From Eucalyptus grandis (Eukaryota; Streptophyta; Magnoliopsida; Myrtales; Myrtaceae), in contig NC_052613.1 in assembly GCF_016545825.1 (NCBI RefSeq), forward strand, positions 57,982,833-58,046,832: 64,000 nucleotides of DNA. The letters run 5' to 3'. The notes under the pieces are model-generated. The model was not told the DNA's origin, did not search any database, and saw only the letters and a program-made list of their open reading frames with translations. A program made the position numbers and the translations under genes. This document shows positions 14,225 through 25,246 of the stretch, piece by piece (the first letter of the stretch is position 1; each line of letters starts with the position of its first letter).

Positions 14225-17200
14225 ATGATGGGCTCGGAGAACAACCAGGGTTTCGAGGAGGCCCACCTCTACGCCTCCAAGGAAGAGATGGAGTCCCTCG
14301 TCCTGGCCGACCCCTCCAGATCCTACTCCACCTCCGACTACCGGAGCGCCATGTCCAATTCCCTCGCCGACTCCCTCCACCCCACCCCCACCCCCACCCT
14401 CTCTCCCCTCCCGTCCTCGCCACTCCCGCCGACTCCGATCCCTTGCTCGCCCCCGCCCCCTATTCCGAGCCTCGAAACCCTAGCTCCCACGACAGCTCCT
14501 CCTCCTCCTACATCGAGCCCCTTCCTACGCCGATGTCATCTTCAGCCCCCTTCGATGGCGACGCCTCCTCCGAGATCAACGGCGCCGATAGCCCTAGCCG
14601 GAGCTCCGATAGCCCCCGTAGCTTCTCCCGATCTTCTTCCTCTAGCGCCGAGTACATCAAGATTACCGTGTCCAATCCCCAGAAGGAGCAGGAGGTCTCC
14701 AACTCCATCGTGCCCGGAGGTAACACCTACGTCACTTATTTAGTCACCACGAGAACCAACATTCCTGAGTTCGGGGCCTGAGTTTAGCGTCCGCCGGCGG
14801 TTTCGGGATGTGGTCACCCTATCCGATAGGCTGGCCGAGTCGTACAGAGGGTTCTTTATCCCGCCGAGGCCCGATAAGAGCGTGGTGGAGAGTCAGGTGA
14901 TGCAGAAACAGGAGTTCGTGGAGCAGAGGAGGGTGGCCTCGAGAAGTTTCTGAGGCGATTGGCGGCTCATCCCATCATCAAGAAGAGCGATGAGCTGAAG
15001 GTGTTTCTGCAGGTGCAGGGAAGCTCCCTTGCCGACCAGCACGGATGTCGCTGAGGATGCTCGACGGCGCGGGTCAAGCTTCCGAAGCAGCTTCTCAGTG
15101 AGAGTGTGTTGGCTCCGCATGAGGTCGTGCAGCCGGCGAAAGGGGGGAGGGACTTATTGAGACTGTTTAAGGAGTTGAAGCAGTCTGTTGCCAATGACTG
15201 GGGAGGTTCCAAGCCTCCTGTGGTTGAAGAGGATAAAGAGTTTATGGAGAAGAAGGAGAGGATGAATGATATGGAGCAGCACCAAGCAATGCTTCTCAGC
15301 AGGTAATTTCTTGCTGTCATTCATGTCCGGAATGAACTTTCGCCCCTGGCCAAGTATTCGATATATGTCAAACTGATATTTGGTTGTTTGATGTCATGTG
15401 TACATGCTTAGGCGGAATCACTAGTTAAAGCTCAACAAGACATGGGGGAAACAATGGGAGAACTGGGACTGGCCTTCATTAAACTGACCAAGTTTGAGAA
15501 TGAGGAGGCTGTGTTTAATTCTCAGAGAGCACGGGCAGCTGATATGAAAATTTGGCAACTGCTGCAGTTAAAGCTAGCAGGTTTTACCGGGAATTAAATT
15601 TGCATACGGTGAAGCATTTGGTAAGTTCTCTTCCTGTTTTAAGTAGTGCAGTCTGGCTATAAGAGAGTTGATCCGTGATGTTATGAAGGTTCGGGGGTAA
15701 AGCTTAATTTATAGCATGAAAATTTCATATCCCCTGGTTGATCCCTTTGGTTGAACTCCCCACTACACGGAGATTACATCTAATATCCTGGATTTTGGGT
15801 GATCTTTATCTCAATATGGATTGCAGGATACCCTTCATGAGTACTTGGGTCTCATGTTAGCAGTACACGGTGCCTTCTCAGATCGCTCTAGCGCTTTATT
15901 GACGGTGCAGACTCTTTTATCAGAATTGTCTTCGCTTAAATCAAGAGCTGAAAAACTGGAAGCTGCATCATCAAAGATTTTTGGTGGCGACAAGTCAAGA
16001 ATACGCAAGATAGAGGAATTGAGGGAAACTGTAAGAGTCACTGAGGATGCCAAGAATGTTGCAATAAGAGAATACGAGCGGATTAAGGTAACATGCATGT
16101 TATCCACTTGTCTTCCACTGATTGTATTGAGACTCCATCGATTGATTTCAAGAGATGGGCGCTTTAATAAGCACAATAGCTGCCGAATTTTCTTGTCTTA
16201 TTTCTGAGGTTCAAGCTTCTGTTGACTGTTAGGGTCATTTTAGTACCTCATATAGAGGGATGTTGAATTTTAAGATATGTGGCATTGTTTTCAAAATTTT
16301 CTTGACAGGCAGAGGCTCTAGTATATTTTTAGTTTTCAACACTTTCACCTCTAACTGAGGCAGTATTATTGCAGGAAAATAACAGGACTGAACTTGAACG
16401 GCTGGATAAGGAAAGGCATGCGGATTTCTTGAATATGCTGAAGGGGTTTGTTGTTAATCAGGTATGTTGTCTCTTCTTCTCCCGATGACTGTGATGGTCT
16501 CAGCTGCTGCAGGAATTCTTGCAATTGTCTGGTGTGCGGCTATATTTTTATTTATTTTTTGGTTGTTTCCCCACCACTGGATGCTGTTTGTGGATACTAG
16601 TAAAGCGAAGATGATCCTCAATAGTGCTGGCTATGTGTGATTTCAGTACAATAGAATTCGAAAATAGCATATATCTTCTGGTCAGATTTGAGTACTGCAC
16701 TATTTTAGCTTTTGGCTAGCTAATTCAACAATCACTTCTATGGAACAGTCGAGGGCTGTCAACTGTGTAAGATCTATCACGCAGTATCTTTCGACCCTCT
16801 AGCTGCATCTTAGCTCCATGTAGCCTGTAGTTCTTGTTAATCCTTTAGAAATAGTACCGGGCGGATCCATTCTTGTCAAATGCCACATAATAATAGGCAT
16901 ATTATTTCAATGGGTATTTTTTGGTGGTGCTACTGAAGTTGCAGTGTATGGATGGATTAGGTATCTGGAAATGCCTTTCGCCACCAACTTTTAGGGGAAG
17001 TCTAAGTTAGTTTTGTGCAAGATTCCGTCAACTCAGTAATTACCAGTGGCATGATTGATTGGAGTTTTGAGTTTTGAAGCAACAGATGGTTGAAAACATG
17101 GTTCAGGCTAAAATATTATCATGATGCCATAATGGCCCCTTAATTTAAATTTGGGGTTGAGGAAGAGGGTATGCCTCGTTGGAGGCTCTGCTGACTGCCT

Positions 17201-18039
17201 CCAGCAGCAACAATGCATCTGTCTCAGTAGACAGTGGGTGCCTATCAAGTTTTTACCTGTTTATGTGCTTGCCTCACCAGCCCATATTTTAAATTCACAA
17301 TTACCAAGGCAGGTTGCCATTACCTGTATCAACTGAGCCTCTACTATGTGGACTTTGGATCTGAATAGGTAGTTGTCTGGCTTAAAATAGTAGGCATAGT
17401 TAATCTCAAGTTCTCAAAGTGGTGTCCAGACAAAATCAGGATAGAGACCAAGACCAGTATTTTGGCAGGTCATGAGGTCTACTGACAGAGATTGCAATTG
17501 GAGCCATAGTTCTCCTCTGCAAAGAAGTGAATTTTAATGTAGTGTCTGCGCAGTATTCACAGAGTCAAAATAAGTGATGTTCATTTATTTATTTGTTTGT
17601 TTTTGCCTTGGCTACATATGCCTAGATTATGTCCAGGGTAAAAAAAAATATATATCTCCTGGGTAAAAAATTTTGTCCCTGAAGGCTTCCCAATCAAAGA
17701 AACTAATTTTCTTCTGTGGATGGTATGAACAAGGACTAGGCTTTCTGAGATAAATTCTGGAGTAGAGTTCTTGGATTGTGGTTTTCTTAGATTTGCGATC
17801 TGATAATTCTTTTTGTTGGAGGTTCTATGCCAGATAACATGTCAGCCTAGGTCAATCATTATGCCTGATTTGTGTGGTTTGACCAACCTAGACATCTGTT
17901 TTATTTTTAGTAGTGCTTTCTAGTCGGATCATGTCTTTTTTCCTGGGCAATGTCACAGGTTGGGTATGCTGAGAAAATTGCCAATGTTTGGGGGAAGGTT
18001 GCAGAGGAGACAAGCGCATATGCAAGAGAGAGCAGTTGA
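14225..18039 (+). CDS. SNX2: SNX2-type sorting nexin (PX + BAR), with multiple frameshifts in exon 1
   Basis: Retromer-associated sorting nexin that binds endosomal phosphoinositides through a PX domain and bends membrane through a C-terminal Vps5/BAR coiled coil. Exons: 14225-15302, 15412-15620, 15827-16087, 16375-16461, 17959-18039, all GT..AG, about 572 residues (family about 590). Start MMGSEN; PX landmarks EYIKITVSNPQKEQ, RRRFRD and FFIPPRPDKS; BAR landmarks DMGETMGELGLAFIKLTKFE and LTVQTLLSELSSLKSRAEKL; end YARESS. Exons 3-5 are clean. Exon 1 changes frame near 14390 (C run), 14775 (G run), 14940, 15019, 15028, 15052, 15071 and 15277, and exon 2 near 15549 (A run), so the printed sequence cannot encode the full protein. 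Identity is very secure; whether the gene is alive is not. Confidence 0.88.
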
Positions 18040-18606
18040 ATTACGCAGCTGTAAATTCAAATCTTTCAGTTTTTTTTACGTGTTAAATGTATCTTGGTCA
18101 TTGCACTTTTAGGAAAATCGCTCAAGATTCATATATTTAACTAATAAGGAAAATGGATGAAGTTTTTATGTTTCCTTGCCCTGATCTGATCGAGGAAGAG
18201 ATTTATTTTGTTGAAAGGGTTGTTACTAACATTTGTTAGAGGAGTTGTAAATTTGATTTGTCCTTTGATACTTGGATATTTAAGTTCTCAGTTTTGATCT
18301 TGAGTTAATGGCGTGAAGAAAAATGGGAGCATTCAAGATAACGTATCGTTCATTTGGCCTTGGTAACGAAATTATGTATGTGTAAAGAAATTATTCATCC
18401 CTCTGGCTGACAGCCGGCCCTTACTCATCGTTCATGAAATTTCAAATCTAGCCTACGTCGTATTATTTACTATATCCATGGATCAGGCTGATGCCCTCAT
18501 AAAGTTGAATCTTGAACGGTTCCTTTTCTCCTTTCATATTTGCTAATCATGTGTAATACCTGCGCCCTTTTCCTTTTTTAACAATGGCATATAGATCAAT
18601 GGATCT
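18040..18606. other. Spacer between the convergent SNX2 and GDSL genes
   Basis: AT-rich 3' flanks of two convergent genes. No coding sequence, repeat or RNA gene recognised. Confidence 0.5.
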
Positions 18607-19952
18607 TCAGTATTCATGTGTAGAGTCGCAAAAGAATAATTGAGGAAGAACTTGCTCCTCTAGGAACAGAGAGATGTAGTAGTACGCCGACTCGCATGGA
18701 TGAATGCTATCCCAGAATAAGTATTGCGATGAATTACGACATGTTGGTGTGAGTTCGTTGCACAGAGGTCCTGCTTCCACAAATCCAGTGCCACAGCATC
18801 CTTTCTTTGTTTCCAGGAATCCTGTCACCCATAATCTCAGTTAGACATCAAATGGACAGATAATTGCCCTTGACTAAAACGCATCCTTTGAAAGCTGAAG
18901 GAGTGGAGAAACGAGAGCATTGAAATGTGTGTCATAATAAGAACCTGTAATAGTTTTATTTGGCGTACCATACTTCTGAGGATGATTGATCATGTCAATC
19001 ATTGGCTCGTACACATCCGCATAGGCAATCTTGCTTTTTGGAAGCACTGATTGTAGTTGAGGCAAAAGATTTGCTAGCTTGTGATTGTAGATTCGAGCAT
19101 CGAGGTTTTCCTCTTCTACGCATTTTCGATCCTCGGGGTTCTTGAATTTTGCGGTCATTTGAATGGGCAGACAGCCAACTGGAGGAATCCCCGCCACCGC
19201 TATCTTACGGCACCCGAGTTCGTGGAGTTGCTGTGCAAGAACACTTTTTAGCAGTCAGATGAGTTCATTCATAACTGAAATTGCTACTAGAACAGAAACA
19301 TCATGGCCGCGTGATAGGTAGGTTCTCATCTCACCAATATGAAGTCTCGTAGTCTTCCCAGCAAAAAGTCTTGGTATTCGCCGATATTGAATTGGATTCT
19401 CCTCGTGGGAATATCATAGAAATTAAATATGAAGTCATTAGTTCCTGCACTGATGATGACCAACGCTCCTTTTAAAATCTTCTTTGCCTCCTCTTCCCTA
19501 CCATCTTGTTAAGCCTCTGAATGTACTTCTCCAAATATTCAAGTTGCTTTGACATCGGGATTACACCAGAAATTGCGGTTGTCAGATCATCAAACCCTGA
19601 TCCTCCCGAGGCGAAGCTAACGCCCGTGCGGAGTTGTCCGTCCTTTAGGTCAGGCTCTAGAAACGGAGGAACTGTCTCTGATACCAGCCGCAGAAGCGAC
19701 GAAATCAGGAACGAGTTTTCCACTAGAAAATCTACCCGTGGGAACTTGACCAGGGAAGTCGCGGCCATAAGGGAGGTGGTTGCCCTTGAACAAAGTCACA
19801 ATGTAGTTGTTATTACCGGTGTCTACTGTTGAGTCCCCGAATATGAGGATTGCCGGGAATAGTTTAGCTGCTTTCGACTTGGTGTTGAGGATGCTGGTGC
19901 CAGTATTCACCAAGAGTAGTACGACGAAGATAAGTAGCTCGGCCGGTGCCAT
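18607..19952 (-). CDS. Secreted GDSL esterase/lipase (EXL-like), three exons, two apparent frameshifts
   Basis: Exons 19952-19335, 19230-18969 and 18821-18607 encode about 365 residues, the usual GDSL length. A hydrophobic signal peptide (MAPAELLIFVVLLLVNTG) suggests secretion. Conserved blocks: nucleophile motif FGDSTVDTGNNN, oxyanion-hole Gly in SFASGGSG, Asn in GTNDF, and the C-terminal Asp/His pair in WDSIHP; the GCCGTG...CNELTPTC region is typical of the plant family. The substrate is unknown (acyl esters, possibly cutin or lipid). Two indels break exon 1: about two bases missing near 19685 after AAGIRD, and one G missing from a G run near 19499. With these allowed for, all phases agree (phase 0 and 1 junctions). 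The gene is either recently broken or misread. Confidence 0.85.
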
Positions 19953-20471
19953 TACATGTGCTCTGAAAGGAGGACTAACCGACTATGTTAGCCCTTGATT
20001 CGAGGATGCATAAGTAGATGTTGGCTTATGGCATCGTACAGGAAAAGCATACCTAACCTAGAGGTTAAGGCACTCCTCCTTTATTTGCACTCCTCTTTTA
20101 CCTTGATAAATAAAAAGGACACGTGCATAGAATTCCCAAGCGTTGGAAATGCCGTTTTGTTTTCCATTTACTCAACTTGGGTTCTTAAGATTTGAAAAAT
20201 CACGTCAAGTTCCTGTTTTGTCGACCAAATGATGTTTATGTGAAACCAACTTGTTAGTGACGTAGGGAATACCCGAGCATGTCGTGATCTACATAAGGCT
20301 CTGTCTATAGAGCTTGAAACTTGACAAAGAATCGAAGTTTTTTCTTCTTTTTTTTTTGGTAAAGACAAAGAATCGAAGTTTTTGCCTCGTTCTCCCACAA
20401 ATTTTATTTCTTGCGTCTTAGGGAGAAGTTGGAGGAGCTAAATGAGATCTCGGGGTTAAAGAGTTGGTAAA
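19953..20471. other. Upstream region of the GDSL gene
   Basis: 5' flank of the minus-strand GDSL gene up to the next transposable element. No coding sequence recognised. A repeated phrase (aagaatcgaagttttt) occurs at about 20329 and 20366. Confidence 0.4.
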
Positions 20472-21468
20472 GGAAAATTACTGAAAAAGTCATAAACCTA
20501 TTGTAATTGTGTCAATTCAATCCTCAACTTATTATTATTATTTTTTATCAATTAAGTCATATAAACATTTTACAATTATTTCCGATTAGTCCATTTGGCC
20601 AAAAATCACAGGCAAGATTAACGTGGTAGCCGGTCGACACCGGTGACATTTTTTTAATAATATTTTATTAATTTTTTTTCTCTTTATCTTTTTTTTCCCT
20701 TCTCCTCTCCCTCCTCCCTCCTCCTTCCTCCTCCCTCCTTCTTCCTTTAGCTCTAGCGACCGGCCAAAGGGGAGAGCTGGCTGGTCGCCAAACTGAGGTG
20801 ACCGGGCTAGCTTGTCTCACTGCTACTGGGTGAGAGCAAGCTCGCCCAACCATTGGCGGGGTGAGCCCTCACCAGATCCGGCAAGGGGGCCTCACCATCG
20901 CCGGGTCTAGCAAGGCGAGCCCCGCCGATCGGCGAGGGCTCACCTTGCTAGTCGATGAGCTCGCCCAACGACGGCGGGGTGAGCCCCCGTCGATCTCGGC
21001 GAGGGCTCGCCTCGCGGTGACCAGGCGAGGCGAGCCTCGCGATCCGACAGGGCTCGCCCGCCGTCGTTGGGCACGAGCTCAGGTGAGCCTCGCAGATTAG
21101 GTGGGCCCACCTCGCCTAGCGACGGCGAGGCAAGCTAGCCAGCCGCCTCGGCCCGGCGACGGGCTAGCCTCCCCTCTAGCCGATCATCGAGGCCAAAGGA
21201 CGGAGGAGGAGAGGAAGAGGGAGGAGGAAGGAGGGAGAGGGAGAAGAAAAAAAGAAGAAAAAAGATAAAATATTTCAAAAATAAAATATTATAAAAAAAT
21301 GTCGTCGGCGCGCCTAGCTACCACGTTAGCACCGGCCGACTATTTTTAGTCGGATGGACTGATCGGAAATAATTGTAAACGGTTTAAGACTCAATTGGTA
21401 AAAAAAAATAAGTTTATAACTAAATTGGCACAATTGCAATAAGTTCATGACTTTTTTGGTAATTTTCC
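20472..21468. mobile_element. Non-autonomous TIR transposon with GC-rich interior
   Basis: Terminal inverted repeats of roughly 150 bases: the left arm starts ggaaaattactgaaaaagtc and the right arm, reverse-complemented, starts ggaaaattaccaaaaaagtc; both continue into an acaattatttccgat block. The interior (about 20700-21200) is very GC-rich and built of ggcgag/ctcgcc words with flanking CT and GA tracts. No transposase is visible. I could not identify a clean target-site duplication, so the class is open; Mutator-like is my best guess. Confidence 0.75.
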
Positions 21469-21690
21469 TCAATAAGGGAACCATAATTTAGATGACTTGG
21501 ATGATGCTTCTTCTTTTTTCTTTTCTTTTTTTCTTTTTTTTTTTTCACTTGCATCTATTAGCTAATGCAGCCCTCCGCATCCATAGTACAAGTGTCTTGC
21601 AACAAACAAGTGAATGATCCAAAACATTTGCAATGCATGTATCGAAGTATGTCATTGTTTGACCTAAGATTTTGCCTGTCGACTATTATT

Positions 21691-21933
21691 TGTTCAAAAT
21701 ATAATAGTAGATACCGATTTTGGCTATGATTTAATTGATTCAATTAAATCAATTATTGATTAAGTTAATTCGTGGTTAGCTTGGTAAAGTAAGAATGTAA
21801 TCATACCATGTATATTTCTTTCTTGTCTCACATCTTTCTCTAGTGGTATAAATAGAGCAGTGTACTTGTCCAATGAATGTATAGAAATACAAAAAACATT
21901 TCCTCCCAAAAACTCTTCATTTTTTGTCATGCA
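21691..21933 (+). repeat. 5' LTR of the Copia remnant
   Basis: Aligned by eye with 23099-23340. Shared words include gattagcttggtaaagta or near variants, tataaatagarcartgtac and catttcctcccaaa.actc. A TATA-like motif (tataaatag) is present in both copies. Confidence 0.75.
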
Positions 21934-23098
21934 TGAAGAACTACATGGAACTCCCACAAGGTTTACGTAGGTAGGGAGAGTCTTGAGTATGTCATCTTCA
22001 TAAATTCCTACATGGGCTTAAACAAGCTTCCAGACAATGATATGCCAAGTTCACTATTGCATTGAGCAGCATTCTAGCACTCCAAACATGATTATGCTTT
22101 ATTTATATGGACTAAAAGTACCTCATCAATCTATTTGTTAATATATTCTTTTCATGGGGAACAATGAATCGGCTATCACAAAATTCAAGAATTATCTACA
22201 TTCTACTTTTCACAGCAAGGGCTTCGGGCTTCCCAAATATTTGCTCGGCATTGAGATAGCTTGATCGAACAAGGAATTTGTTTTAGTCAACATAAGTTCA
22301 TTTTGGAGATAGTTTCAATTGTAGGACGGACTATTAAGATGTAAACCAGCTATCATACCGATTGAACATAATGCGAAATTGACAACACACGAATACGATG
22401 TGAGCTTGTCTTCATTTATTACAAATCCATTGCTAAAAGAGCCATCAAGATATCAATGTCTTGTTGGAAAATTGATTTATCTCATAATGACAAGACCTAA
22501 TATATGTTATGCAGTGCATATATTCAGTCAATTCATACATAAGCTAAAGCAATCTCATATAAATGCAGCATTGAAATTTGTGAAGTACTTCTTAAGGGAT
22601 GCCCAAACTTGGTATTTTTCTATCTCGTGAATGCAATATGAAAATTATAGCTTATTGATACAGACTATGCATAAGGAGATCTGTCATTGGTTTTTGTATC
22701 AAATTGAGGAGATCACTTATTTCATGGAAAATAAAGAAGCAGTCAACCATATTACTATCATCAGCTGAATTAGAATATTAGGCCATGGCAAAGGCTGTTT
22801 ACAAAATAGTCTGGATATGGGGACTACTCTTAGATGTTGAAGTACAAATCGATGGACCCCGCGATTTATTCCGTGACAACGATAAAGTCGGTCTTCCATA
22901 AAATAACTAAATATATAGAGGTTGATTGTCATTTCATTTGACACGAAATTCAGGAAGGGATCATTACAACAAGAGGAATTGGGACTGTAGAACAACCTAC
23001 GGGCATATTTATCAAGTTGTTATGCCAAAGACAACATACATACTTGCTAAACAAGTTAAGTGTTCTCAACATATACTAACCACCAACTTGAGGGGAAG

Positions 23099-23340
23099 TG
23101 TAAGAAATATGATAGTAAATACCAATTTTGGCTATGATTTAATTGAATCAATTAAATCAATTATTAATTCAGGGAATCCGTGATTAGCTTGGTAAAGTAG
23201 GAATGTAATCATATGATGTATATATCTTTCCTGTCTTACTTTCTCTAGCAGTATAAATAGAACAATGTACTTATAAAATGAATATACAGAAATACAGGAA
23301 ACATTTCCTCCCAAATACTCTTCATTTTCTGTCATTCTCA
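23099..23340 (+). repeat. 3' LTR of the Copia remnant
   Basis: Partner of 21691-21933. It begins TGTAAGAAATATGATAG directly after a polypurine tract and ends near tgtcattctca. Confidence 0.75.
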
Positions 23341-24085
23341 GTTAAAATGGGATAACAGTTTCTCTAAAGCACAAAAGGAAACGCATGAGACTCTCCAAAT
23401 GGCATCAGCGTGGATTTCTGCAACCTCAGACAAAATAGATTTGGTTCCAAACGGTCATCTCCAACCCATTTCATGTAAAGGCGTGTTGCATTTACCGGCT
23501 CCGGCTGTTTAGAGAGGTATGGAGACCATGATCCTATGTTGTGGGCTCGAGTTCGTCTATCAGGCATGTCTCTTTGTTTGATGATCATGTTTAATATGGG
23601 CATATATCGTTCTTGACGTCTTACACCCCTCATTTGAAAAGAAGGGAAAATGAAGATCTTACCTCCTCATGAGGAGACATGCCAAGCTGGAGGATAAGAG
23701 GTTGTGAGCAAGACGCTACATTGACTGAATCTGCAACCAGCAACCTCATATCTCACCAACCTCCAGATTTCCCTCTTCTCAGATTGAAAATTCATTGGTC
23801 ATGGCTTGGAGATCTGCAATATCTCCACAAAAGTATCCTTCGTTCAGCAGTCCCATTAAGAAATGAACCGCTCCTTGGTAGTGTTTCAGATTCGGCAAAC
23901 ATATGATGCTTTTTGATTTTTCTCCTTTTCTTTCCATTTGCACAAAGCAAATACACAAGCCTTGAAAGGCACTTGGATCCCGATACTAGTGTCACGACAG
24001 AACATGCCTAACAGAGACCATCAATCCCAAGATTTGTAGCATCGTAATAGAGTAAAATTTTTTACCTGTGAATAGTCAAAGTATG
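23341..24085. other. Unrecognised sequence with weak coding look
   Basis: Short minus-strand frames (around 23364-23633 and 23792-23995) have an ordinary amino-acid mix but no motif I recognise, no clear start and no obvious splice partners. It may be a fragment of an unknown gene or an old element. Confidence 0.25.
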
Positions 24086-24094
24086 AATAGGTGG

Positions 24095-24788
24095 GAAAAA
24101 TTAATTAAAAAGTCATAAACATATTATACTTGTGCAATCAAACCTAATTTTTTAATTGTACTGATTCAATCTTAAACATTTTCACGTTTTGTAAATTGAG
24201 TCTATCCAATTAATTTTAACTGGAAATAATTAATATAGACGTCAATTGTCTTACATGACATAATCAATGCTAATGTTGACATATTTAAATAATATTTTTT
24301 TCTTTTCTCCTTTTTTTGGGGGAGGGGGAGGGGACTAAGAATCACTAGCTAACTCTCACTAGCCAAAAGAAAGGGCCGCAATGCTCTTGCTTGATCTAGG
24401 TGTCATAGCTTTGCCCAAAGTCGCAACACCCTCACTTGGCCCAAATATGATGAGGGTGTCGCAACCCTTGCCCAAGCCCTCACCACCCACAACAAGGTTA
24501 TTAGGTGTCATGGCCCTTGCCTGGCGTTGGCGAGGGTTGGCTAGCAAAATTTGTGGCCCTCAGTCTAAAAAAAAAAAAATAAACAAAAGAAAAGAAAATC
24601 CCAAAAAATTAGAAATTATTTTAAAAAAAAAATGTGCACATTAATGTTAGCCATACTATGTAAAAATTGTCAAATTGGCTTAATTGACAAAAGTTAAAAA
24701 ATTTATTACTAAGCTAGCATTATTGAAAGGTTTAGAAATGAATTAGTGTAAGTGTAATGAGTTTCGAATTTTTTTTTATTATTGTCCC
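24095..24788. mobile_element. Non-autonomous TIR element (Mutator-like, about 0.7 kb)
   Basis: It starts gaaaaattaattaaaaagtc, resembling the arm of the element at 20472. The flanks carry a 9-base near-duplication, aataggtgg (24086-24094) and aataagtgg (24789-24797), 8 of 9 identical, which fits a Mutator-type TSD. The interior has a poly-G stretch at 24318-24333 and a moderately GC-rich block at 24360-24550. No transposase. Confidence 0.55.
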
Positions 24789-24797
24789 AATAAGTGG

Positions 24798-25033
24798 CTC
24801 AATCTTTTCAGCATGAATGTCCCTACCCATAATGACCTTCATGGAGGAGTCGATTGATGAAGGAGATTTGACGTTGCATCCGATTGAAGGATTGCGTAAA
24901 TGAGCTCGAATCACATGTAGGGAATAGTTCAAAAGAAGATAGGACGACTCTTCGGAGAATTCACATCCCTAGTGATTTTAATCATCTTTGATAGAATAGT
25001 CCCCCGATTTCACTATAGGGCATGTTTTCTTAC
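24798..25033. other. Short unannotated spacer
   Basis: No gene or repeat recognised. It borders the T run that marks the 3' end of the LINE. Confidence 0.4.
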
Positions 25034-25246
25034 TTTTTTTTTTTTTTTGAACGAAAGTACGTTTGATTTCATTTACTTAGGAAAGTTCGGAGCGATTACA
25101 TCAAGAACATCAGCACATAATAAATCTAATAAGGCTGTCGGAGGATAAATTACCCAATTACTCGGAAGGATATTCTCTCGTTGGGCTTTCGCAATCCAGT
25201 CCGCTGGCTTGTTGGCCTCTCTACTACAATGGGCCAAAGAAAGGCC

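Larger units (their letters stand above)
21691..23340 (+). mobile_element. Internally deleted Copia LTR-retrotransposon remnant
   Basis: Two similar LTRs (21691-21933 and 23099-23340, both beginning TGT and ending CA) enclose about 1.2 kb. A purine tract (gaggggaag) lies directly before the 3' LTR. The interior keeps only the 3' end of pol: reverse-transcriptase tail phrases (FLGIEIA, DLSHNDKT-type text around 22180-22630) and scraps of RNase H around 22740-23000, with many stops and frameshifts. gag, protease, integrase and most of RT are gone. No matching 5-bp duplication was found at the outer ends (ttatt versus gttaa). Confidence 0.8.

Noticed and set aside
20668..21100. Open frames in the GC-rich core of the TIR element
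   Set aside because: High GC removes stop codons by chance; no domain recognised on either strand.
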